A DNA stretch of 24,798 bases from Apostichopus californicus (Eukaryota > Echinodermata > Holothuroidea > Aspidochirotida > Stichopodidae): NCBI GenBank assembly GCA_020650975.1, contig JAIPMN010003705.1, forward strand, positions 1 to 24,798, read 5' to 3'. Below, piece after piece: positions 17,605 through 24,798 of this stretch (position 1 is the stretch's first letter; each line of letters begins with the position of its first letter). The position numbers and the translations under genes were made by a program. Under the pieces are notes generated by a model. The model was given only the letters and a program-made list of their open reading frames with translations, made no database searches and was not told where the DNA came from.

Positions 17605-19404
17605 CACACATGGTGGCAGACTTGATGTACGAATACACAGCATGAGTATGATGAGTAGAACTCTTCACCCAGGTGTATAAATGGGGACTTGCGAGGTGGC
17701 TTGTAAATATAGTTGCGTGCGCCGGTTTGTGGCTGCACCCTATTGGAAGTCCCCCAGGGGACACGTGGCTGTGGTGCACTGTTGTGCCCCAGGAGAGATT
17801 GTTTGAATTGTGCACACTTTGGTGTGTAGGTGCGACAAGTTACCAATGACCAGGGTTAATTGTAAAGCGCATAGAACTTGTGGATTATGCGCTATATAAA
17901 TAACGGTGTAATAATAATAATAATAGAACTAGAACTCTTCTTGGTTTGAGTATGAGTAGCAGACTCTAGTGTGAGGATGAGGACTTCATATAGCACTAGA
18001 ATCTAAACTAGATTCTACCAATGGCCTGAGTATTACTATAAATCCATAAAGACCAGTACAGACATCTATGCTAGAAGAAGACAAGTACAGACGTCGGACT
18101 CACTGCAAGCCCGCCAGGTTGTATACATGTATATATGTCTTTACCTCTTTATCTTGCTTATGTTTGGCAAGAAGTTCCATAGCCTTTTGGACAGATATTC
18201 GACCTACAGGCACCTCGTCTGGAAATAGGTCTGGTCTCCCATCGCCGGATCTCGACAGTGGGAGGGATCTTTCGGCCTCGGAGGGGATGTCTTTGTCTAT
18301 TTCTATCCCTAAAGACTGGAAAATTATATGGGGAGGGGGGGAAGACAAATTAATGTAATGGTAGGCTCATTCAATACACATAAAGTTATATTGAATTTAC
18401 AAACACAGATCTGCTATTCTCTGTCAGAAGAACCGAAGATTAGTCTTTTTTTCACAAACTTCTTCACTAAAGCTAGTACTGCCATCAAGTGATAGTAAAT
18501 GCTCACTGCCAGTTAAATGTACTTATTTTTGGATGAGACTAAACTGACTTACTCCAAAGAATTTGTATGGAATAAGCACTATTTTCATCATTACTGCACC
18601 AAAATAAAAAAAACAGCTTTAGCAATCCATTTCATCATTACTTACTTTCCCTTCCACATCTGTGGAGTCGACTTTCACATCCTTCAGCCTATCTAGCAGC
18701 TGGGCATTCTTTTGTAGGTGCTCTTGCATAGCCTTTGGAAAACCTATTTGAAGAAAGATGTAAAAACGTTTAAACCAGAATACACTCACACCAGTAGATT
18801 TGCATGGGTTAAAAATTTCTCACTTTTTGAAAACCAATTTTAAGTCATGATATTGCTTATTAGTATATCTGACTTATGGCTAACAAGCTAGTATTGTCTT
18901 TTCAAGAACTGGTCAGTCAAAAGCAGACAGAGACAATATTGAGATGATTAGATCTTCATATTTTCATTTTTTAAGTATGTCTACGAAGTTTAAATTCAGT
19001 CATAGTGATAATGCACACAGGCCTAGGCCTACAAGTATTTCGCAAAACTGGTACCATATATGATTAAACAAATGACATTCCAACAGAGGATGGGGTGAGT
19101 CTAGTTTTAATATTACTCTTACTGATGGTTTTTAAAGACTGAAATTGATGAATGGGTTGGGAACTTTATTTTACGTTAGCATTATTCTTAAAGAACTCCG
19201 CTTAGATCATAATTGCAAATTTCCACTTAGGTTAGTGTTTAATGTGGTTAACAAACACATACTTTCTTCGACATGTTGCACCATTTTCTGCGATTCGGAA
19301 TATTTTGGTGGAGCTAATGGCTTATCACTGTGTTTCTCGATGAATTTGTGGGCACGATTTTCCACATTGAAATTCCGCCAGCCCCTACGAAAGACGTTTC
19401 CCAT
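16929..19404 (-). CDS. NDUFAF4: NDUFAF4, mitochondrial complex I assembly factor 4, four exons
   Basis: NDUFAF4 is a mitochondrial factor that works with NDUFAF3 in assembling respiratory complex I. Complement of join 16929-17090, 18145-18315, 18646-18743, 19263-19404: 573 nt, 190 residues plus TGA (human about 175). All introns are GT-AG and phases agree (1, 0, 0). Family blocks: N-terminal RNFNVENRAHKFI (human RNFNLENRAEREI); LLDRLKDVKVDSTD (human LLSFLKDVYVDSKD); VPVGRISVQKAMELLAKHK (human IPKGKISIVEALTLLNNHK); KWTAERLAEDCKLDLTDTEN (human TWTAEKIMQEYQLEQKDVNS). The start is chosen at MGNVFRRG because human NDUFAF4 also begins MG and the ATG has G at -3 and +4. An in-frame upstream ATG (19450-19452) in weak context would add 16 residues. 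The C-terminal tail differs from human. It is convergent with LATS, with no shared function. Identity is secure from the scattered family blocks. Confidence 0.93.
17503..17602 (+). repeat. (AAT)n trinucleotide repeat, interrupted
   Basis: About thirty AAT units with two AACC interruptions and one ATG variant. On the minus strand it is ATT, which creates artificial poly-Leu and poly-Tyr frames. Confidence 0.95.
17656..17940 (+). mobile_element. SINE-like retroelement copy, probably 5'-truncated
   Basis: ACCCAGGTGTATAAATGG near 17667 resembles the middle of tRNA-type SINEs common in marine invertebrates. The 3' end has the typical layout: TGTAAAGCGC, a perfect 8-bp hairpin (AGCGCATA at 17866-17873, TATGCGCT at 17886-17893), CTATATAAAT, then an (AAT)n tail to about 17928. 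TAGAACTCTTC occurs at 17656-17666 and again at 17930-17940, consistent with an 11-bp target-site duplication around a 263-bp element. No A/B-box region is seen, so the copy looks 5'-truncated. The left target-site copy may instead be part of the element. It lies antisense to NDUFAF4. Confidence 0.65.
18145..18315 (-). CDS. NDUFAF4: NDUFAF4 exon 3
   Basis: The acceptor is ATAATTTTCCAG and the donor is AAAGAG|GTAAAG. It is exactly 57 codons, in phase 0 at both ends. It contains the family block PVGRISVQKAMELLAKHKQD. Confidence 0.92.
18316..18645 (-). other. NDUFAF4 intron 2
   Basis: GTAAGT to TTTTCCAG on the minus strand, AT-rich, with a short G-run near the acceptor (C-run on the minus strand). 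Nothing else is seen. Confidence 0.88.
18646..18743 (-). CDS. NDUFAF4: NDUFAF4 exon 2
   Basis: The acceptor is CTTCAAATAG and the donor is GGGAAA|GTAAGT. It encodes FPKAMQEHLQKNAQLLDRLK then DVKVDSTDVEGK, matching the human LSFLKDVYVDSKDP region. Two bases complete the split Ser, then there are 32 whole codons. Confidence 0.9.
18744..19262 (-). other. NDUFAF4 intron 1
   Basis: GTATGT to TTCAAATAG on the minus strand. AT-rich; no repeat or exon recognised. Confidence 0.88.
19263..19404 (-). CDS. NDUFAF4: NDUFAF4 exon 1 (start codon)
   Basis: ATG lies at 19404-19402 in the context GCGATGG. It encodes MGNVFRRGWRNFNVENRAHK and on to MVQHVEE plus one base. The donor A|GTATGT is at 19262-19261; the leftover A joins GT from exon 2 to make Ser. 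Confidence 0.92.
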
Positions 19405-19519
19405 CGCTTTTATTATTGGCAGGGCCAGTAGGTTTTTGGTTCGCTGTATCATGCAACACGCGTACGGCAAGGACTGCTCTACACTAATAGTAGTAATACT
19501 ATGGCTGAGGTTACAGTCC

Positions 19520-19548
19520 CAAGGTGTTTCGACAACACAGCTAGTTGA
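19520..19548 (-). repeat. Orphan inverted copy of the satellite unit in the NDUFAF4 5' region
   Basis: The minus strand here matches, over 29 bases without mismatch, the commonest array junction (TCAACTAGCTGTG joined to TTGTCGAAACACCTTG). The match ends sharply on both sides. Orientation is opposite to the array that starts about 350 bp to the right. It lies 116 bases upstream of the NDUFAF4 ATG and five bases inside the ETS/CRE-like element, so it is in the core promoter or 5' leader. Confidence 0.9.
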
Positions 19549-19553
19549 CCTCT

Positions 19554-19566
19554 AACGTCACTTCCG
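19554..19566 (-). promoter_or_regulatory. ETS/CRE-like composite element of the NDUFAF4 promoter
   Basis: The minus strand reads CGGAAGTGACGTT: an ETS/GABP core (CGGAAGT) fused to a CRE-like half (TGACGT), a pairing known from promoters of animal housekeeping and mitochondrial genes. It lies 150-160 bases upstream of the start codon. The position suits a promoter; the transcription start is not known. Confidence 0.5.
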
Positions 19567-19697
19567 TTTCGGATTCGCTGATCGTGTTATGGAGTTTTGG
19601 GATGTGTACTGTTGGGGATAGAGATGAAGTTGTTAGTTACTTTTAGAACATTATTCAATCGAAATGCATAAAATCAAGTCTAGAAATGATGGAAATC
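19567..19697. other. Upstream flank of NDUFAF4; nothing recognised
   Basis: Sequence between the ETS/CRE element and the first diverged repeat unit. No frame, repeat or motif is supported. Confidence 0.5.
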
Positions 19698-19897
19698 GAA
19701 ACACTGAGTTTTCGGTACTACTGTTTGCATCACTAAGGTAAGCGAAACCCTCAGATCTAGGCCCTAGGTAAAGTTGGTACACGAAACACTCAGTTTGCTG
19801 TAACAGGTGCTTGAATCACTGTGTCTGTGATGTCGTAATTGAAACACCCTACATGGCATTCCAAGTGTTTGAATCACTTTGTCCTGGTACAGTAAGT
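19698..19897 (+). repeat. Left flank of diverged, older repeat units
   Basis: Units beginning GAAACACTGAG, GAAACCCTCAG, GAAACACTCAG and GAAACACCCTA start at 19698, 19743, 19783 and 19841, and the next (GAAACCCTCAG) begins the core at 19898. The last two spacings are 58 and 57. They share CCAAGTGTTTGAATCACT with the right flank but not with the core. Confidence 0.7.
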
Positions 19898-22800
19898 GAA
19901 ACCCTCAGAATGCAATACCAAGTTTTGTTGTCGAAACACCTTGAAACTAGCCTCAACTAGCTGTGTTGTCGAAACACCTTGACACTAATCTCAGTGAAAC
20001 CCTCAGAATGCAATACCAAGTTTTGTTGTCGAAACACCTTGAAACTAGCCTCAACTAGCTGTGTTGTCGAAACACCTTGAAACTAGTCTCAGTGGAACCT
20101 TCAGAATGCAATTCCAAGTTTTGTTGTCGAAACACCTTGAAACTAGTCTCAACAAGCTGGTGTTGTCGAAACACCTTGAAACTAGCCTCTTGCAACTAGC
20201 TGTGTTGTCGAAACACCTTGACACTAATCTCAGTGGAACCCTCAGAAAGCAACACCAAGTTTTGTTGTCAAAACACCTTGAAACTAGCCTCAACCAGCTG
20301 TGTTGTCGAAACACCTTGACACTAATCTCAGTGAAACCCTCAGAATGCAATACCAAGTTTTGTTGTTGAAACACCTTGAAACTAGTCTCAACTAGCTGGC
20401 GTTGTCGAAACACCTTGAAACTAGCCTCAACTAGCTGCGTTGTCGAAACACCTTGACAATTATCTCAGTGAAACCCTCAAAATGCAATTCCAAATCTTGT
20501 AGTCGAAACACATTGACACTAGCCTTAACTATATTCTGTGATGTCGAAACACCTTGAAACTAGTCTCAACTAGCTGTGTTGTCAAAACATCTTGACACTA
20601 ATCTCAGTGAAACCCTCAGAATGCAATACCAATTAGTCTTGTTGTCGAAAAACCTTGACACTAGCCTCAACTAGCCGTGTTGTCGAAACACCTTGACACT
20701 AATCTCAGGGGAACCCTCAGAAAGCAATACCATGTTTTGTTGTCGAAACACCTTGAAATTAGTCTCAACTAGCTGGCGTTGTCGAAACACCTTGACACTA
20801 GCCTCAACTAGCTGTGTTGTCGAAACACCTTGACACTAATCTCAGTGGAACCCTCAGAATGCAATACCAAGTTTTGTTGTCGAAACACCTTGAAACTAGT
20901 CTCAACTAGCTGCGTTGTCGAAACACCTTGACACTTATCTCAGTGAAATCCTCAGAATGCAATACCAAGTCTTGTTGTCGAAACACCTTGACACTAGCCT
21001 CAACTAGCTGTGTTGTTGAAACACCTTGACACTAATCTCAGTGGAACCCTCAGAAAGCAATACCAAGTTTTGTTGTCGAAACACCTTGAAACTAGCCTCA
21101 ACTAGCTGTGTTGTCAAACACCTTGACACTAATCTCAGTGAAACCCTCAGAATGCAATGTTTGTTGTTGAAACACCTTGACACTAGCCTCAACTAGCTGT
21201 GTTGTTGAAACACCTTGACACTAATCACAGTAGAACCCTCAGAAAGCAATACCAAGTTTTGTTGTCTAAACACCTTAATTGAAACTAGTCTCAACTAGGC
21301 TACTAGCTGCGTTGTCAAAACACCTTGACACTAATCTCAGTGAAACCCTCAGAAAGCAATACCAAGTTTTGTTGTCGAAACACCTTGAAACTAGCCTCAA
21401 CTAGCTGTGTTGTTGAAACACCTTGACACTAATCACAGTAGAACCCTCAGAAAGCAATACCAAGTTTTGTTGTCTAAACACCTTAATTTAAACTAGTCTC
21501 AACTAGGCTACTAGCTGCGTTGTCAAAACACCTTGACACTAATCTCAGTGAAACCCTCAGAATGCAATACCAAGTCTTGTAATCGGTACACCTTGACACT
21601 AGCCTCAACTAGCTGTGTTGTCGAAATCCCTTGACACATATCTCAGTGGAACCCTCAGAATGCAATACCAAGTTTTGTTGTCGAAACACCTTGAAACTAT
21701 AGTCTCAACTAGCTGGTGTTGTCGAAACACCTTGAAACTAGCCTCAACTAGCTGCGTTGTCGAAACACCTTGACACTAATCTCAGTGAAACCCTCAGAAT
21801 GCAATACCAAGTCTTGTAGTCGAAACACCTTGACACTAGCCTCAACTAGCTGTGTTGTCCAAACACCTTGATATTATCTCAGTGGAACCCTCAGAATGCA
21901 ATACCAAGTTTTGTTGTCTAAACACCTTGAAACTATAGTCTCAACTAGCTGGCGTTGTCGAAACACCTTGAAACTAGCCTCAACTAGCTGCGTTGTCGAA
22001 ACACCTTGACAATTATCTCAGTGAAACCCTCAAAATGCAATTCCAAGTCTTGTAGTCGAAACACCTTGACACTAGCCTTAACTATATAGCTGTGTTGTCG
22101 AAACACCTTGAAACTAGTCTCAACTAGCTGTGTTGTCGAAACACCTTGACACTTATCTCAGTGAAACCCTCAGAATGCAATACCAATTAGTCTTGTTGTC
22201 GAAACACCTTGACACTAGCCTCAACTAGCTGTGTTGTCGAAACACCTTGACACTAATCTCAGGGGAACCCTCAGAAAGCAATACCATGTTTTGTTGTCGA
22301 AACACCTTGAAATTAGTCTCAACTAGCTGGGTTGTCGAAACACCTTGAAACTAGTCTCAACTAGCTGTGTTGTCGAAACACCTTGACACTAATCTCAGTG
22401 AAACCCTCAGAATGCAATACCAAGTCTTGTAATCGGAACACCTTGACACTAGCCTCAACTAGCTGTGTTGTCAAAATCCCTTGACACATATCTCAGTGGA
22501 ACCCTCAGAATGCAATACCAAGTTTTGTTGTCGAAACACCTTGAAACTAGCCTCAACTAGCTGGTGTTGTCGAAACACCTTGAAACTAGCCTCAACTAGC
22601 TCTGCGTTGTGGAAACACCTTGACACTAATCTCAGTGAAACCCTCAGAATGCAATACCAAGTCTTGTTGTCTAAACACCTTGAAACTAGCCCCAACTAGC
22701 TGTGTTGTCGAAACACCTTGATATTATCTCAGTGGAACCCTCAGAATGCAATACCAAGTTTTGTTGTCTAAACACCTTGAAACTAGTCTCAACTAGCTGG

Positions 22801-24002
22801 TGTTGTTGAAACACCTTGAAACTAGCCTCAACTAGCTGCGTTGTCGAAACACCTTGACGATTATCTCAGTGAAACCCTCAAAATGCAATTCCAAGTCTTG
22901 TAGTCGAAACACCTTGACACTAGCCTTAACTATATAGCTGTGTTGTCGAAACACCTTGAAACTAGTCTCAACTAGCTGTGTTGTCGAAACACCTTGACAC
23001 TAATCTCAGTGGAACCCTCAGAATGCAATACCAATTAGTCTTGTTGTCGAAACACCTTGACACTAGCCTCAACTAGCTGTGTTGTCGAAACACCTTGACA
23101 CTAATCTCAGGGGAACCCTCAGAAAGCAATACCATGTTTTGTTGTCGAAACACCTTGAAATTAGTCTCAACTAGCTGGGTTGTCGAAACACCTTGAAACT
23201 AGTCTCAACTAGCTCTGCGTTGTGGAAACACCTTGACACTAATCTCAGTGAAACCCTCAGAATGCAATACCAAGTCTTGTTGTTGAAACACCTTGACACT
23301 AGCCTCAACTAGCTGTGTTGTCGAAACACCTTGATATTATCTCAGTGGAACCCTCAGAATGCAATACCAAGTCTTGTTGTCTAAACACCTTGAAACTAGT
23401 CTCAACTAGCTGGTGTTGTCGAAACACCTTGAAACTAGCCTCAACTAGCTGCGTTGTCGAAACACCTTGACAATTATCTCAGTGAAACCCTCAAAATGCA
23501 ATTCCAAGTCTTGTAGTCGAAACACCTTGACACTAGCCTTAACTATATAGCTGTGTTGTCGAAACACCTTGAAACTAGTCTCAACTAGCTGTGTTGTCGA
23601 AACACCTTGACACTAATCTCAGTGGAACCCTCAGAATGCAATACCAAGTTTTGTTGTCGAAACACCTTGACACTAGCCTTAATTATATAGCTGTGTTGTC
23701 GAAACACCTTGAAACTAGTCTCAACTAGCTGAGTTGTCGAAACAGCTTGACACTAATCTCAGTGGAACCCTCAGAATGCAATACCAATTAGTCTTGTTGT
23801 CGAAAGACCTTGACACTAGCCTCAACTAGCTGTGTTGTCGAAACACCTTGACACTAATCTCAGTGGAACCCTCAGAAAGCAATACCAAGTTTTGTTGTCG
23901 AAACACCTTGAAACTAGTCTCAACTAGCTGGTGTTGTCGAAACACCTTGAAACTAGTCTCAACTAGCTGCGTTACCGAAACACCTTGACACTAGCCTCAA
24001 CC
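19898..24002 (+). repeat. Two-module satellite/minisatellite array, about 4.1 kb
   Basis: Every unit starts TTGTCGAAACACCTTGA. The short module (S, about 38-39 bp) continues AACTAGYCTCAACTAGCTG and ends GTG, GCG, GGTG or GGCG. The long module (L, about 60 bp) continues CACTAATCTCAGTG, then GAAACCCTCAGAATGCAATA, then CCAAGTTTTG. In the first 1.1 kb the order is S-L or S-S-L, never L-L. The first 24 units average about 48 bp, so the whole array has roughly 85 units. Larger duplications are superimposed. Periods of 38, 39 and 60 do not preserve one coding frame, and the modest open frames on both strands are by-products. Confidence 0.95.
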
Positions 24003-24200
24003 CTACTGTCTGGTTAAGATGGTACACGAAACACTCAGTGTTTTGTACCAAGTGTTTGAACCACTGTGTCTTTGATGTGGTAAGTGACACCCAGAATGGA
24101 ATATCAAGTGTGTGAATAACTATGGTGGGCAAAACCAGTTCAACCTAGTGTTTGGACTGCTATCTTGGTGTGAAACACTACAGAAAATAACTGAGCTGTA
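24003..24200 (+). repeat. Right flank of diverged, older repeat units
   Basis: After the last core unit, GAAACACTCAG at 24028 is followed by TACCAAGTGTTTGAACCACT and, at 24085, by GTGACACCCAGAATGG; spacing is 57. ATCAAGTGTGTGAATAACT then continues. These match the left flank better than the core. Confidence 0.65.
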
Positions 24201-24798
24201 GAATATTAAAATAGCATACTACCTTTGTGAAAAACTACATAGGCCTGCTAGAATTTGAGATGTCTTACTGACATATTTTCTTCTACAATGCTTTGACTGT
24301 TTGTTTGATGTTGCATTGCAGCGCCGAAGCTGTTCATGGTGCCTGTTTGGCTGCTTCAAGGCGGAGACATTTTGGTTTCGGATTATAGGTTTAAGCTAAT
24401 AGGTTTATAATTAGGGTTCCATTCACAGCAGAGCAATTTCTTTTTATTAAACAGGGTCTTTTGGTAAAGGGACATTTGCACTGTATATAAAGCGAACACT
24501 CAGTACATTATTTCATATCAAGTGTTTGAATGATGACCTACATGTAATAGGAGGAAAATGCTTTACCAAGTGTACTGAGAGCATAACACTTTATAGTTTG
24601 TCATATACTTAGTGCTTGAAAACAATGTAATGTGCAAAAAGCACTTAGGGTGACGTGAGTACCAAATCCTTTGAAACATGCATTAGAAATATGCATATAA
24701 AAACAGAACCAGGTTATTATATTTTCAAATTTCTATGAATATCGTTTTCCATGCTTTCTTGGACAATTTTAAATTACAGAATCCGACACTGTCACAGA
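24201..24798. other. Right end of the window; scattered repeat remnants, no gene supported
   Basis: One further remnant of the older unit is visible at about 24492-24535 (CGAACACTCAG, then ATCAAGTGTTTGAATGATGA), and a weaker one near 24570-24620. The rest is AT-rich and unrecognised. Confidence 0.5.

Larger units (their letters stand above)
17091..18144 (-). other. NDUFAF4 intron 3, with simple repeat and SINE fragment
   Basis: GT-AG intron on the minus strand. It contains the (AAT)n tract and the SINE-like copy listed separately; the rest (17100-17500, 17940-18140) shows nothing recognisable. Confidence 0.85.

Noticed and set aside
17382..17846. Minus-strand frames with poly-Leu or poly-Tyr
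   Set aside because: They are translations of the (AAT)n microsatellite and SINE sequence within an NDUFAF4 intron.
19468..19470. A start of NDUFAF4 six codons further upstream
   Set aside because: The codon there is TTG, not ATG; the first in-frame ATG is at 19452-19450.
20051..22699. Open frames of 60-120 codons on both strands inside the satellite, with repeated peptides such as LVSRCFDN
   Set aside because: They follow from unit composition. Unit lengths of 38, 39 and 60 do not keep one frame, and the frames break whenever a 38-bp unit is added.
19898..24002. CRISPR array
   Set aside because: There are no unique spacers: the whole unit repeats, modules differ only by point changes, and the context is an animal genome.
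24300..24390. Possible plus-strand exon after TGATGTTGCATTGCAG at about 24320, with GC-richer sequence following
   Set aside because: The acceptor is good but the short peptide has no recognisable family, the donor is weak (ATAG|GTTTAAG) and no partner exon is visible.

Overview
The window is nuclear DNA of an animal, most likely a marine invertebrate; echinoderm or another deuterostome is possible, but I cannot fix the phylum. The evidence is AT-rich noncoding DNA, GC-richer exons with spliceosomal introns, a SINE-type tail of a kind common in marine invertebrate genomes, and two recognisable animal genes. All calls come from reading the sequence; no searches were run.

Left part, 1-9.9 kb, plus strand: the 3' portion of the Hippo-pathway kinase gene LATS/Warts. 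Five coding exons (1178-1292, 1704-4343, 4620-4829, 5985-6091, 7672-8178) join in frame into 1192 codons plus a stop. They carry four PPxY motifs, the MOB-binding region, a complete NDR/LATS kinase domain and the C-terminal hydrophobic motif. The 5' exons lie outside the window. One intron uses a GC-AG boundary, and the first visible 3' splice site sits at the end of a local tandem duplication. The presumed 3' UTR holds two degenerate tandem repeats, a GA microsatellite and a dyad-rich hairpin region.

Middle part, 9.9-16.6 kb: AT-rich DNA with no supportable gene, only simple repeats and G-runs.

Right part, 16.6-19.6 kb, minus strand: a complete four-exon gene for NDUFAF4, a mitochondrial complex I assembly factor (190 codons plus stop), convergent with LATS. 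Its large last intron holds an (AAT)n tract and a short, probably 5'-truncated SINE copy. An ETS/CRE-like element marks the likely promoter.

Far right, 19.7-24.2 kb: a roughly 4.1-kb tandem array made of two related modules, about 38 and 60 bp, arranged in a regular order (short-long or short-short-long) and overlaid by larger duplications (about 613, 850 and 1554 bp apart). Older, diverged 57-58-bp units flank it on both sides. A perfect 29-bp copy of the array sequence sits alone and inverted in the NDUFAF4 promoter/5' leader, about 350 bp from the homogeneous core. This array and its orphan copy are the most unusual part of the window. The two genes act in unrelated processes (Hippo signalling and complex I assembly) and share no visible regulation.
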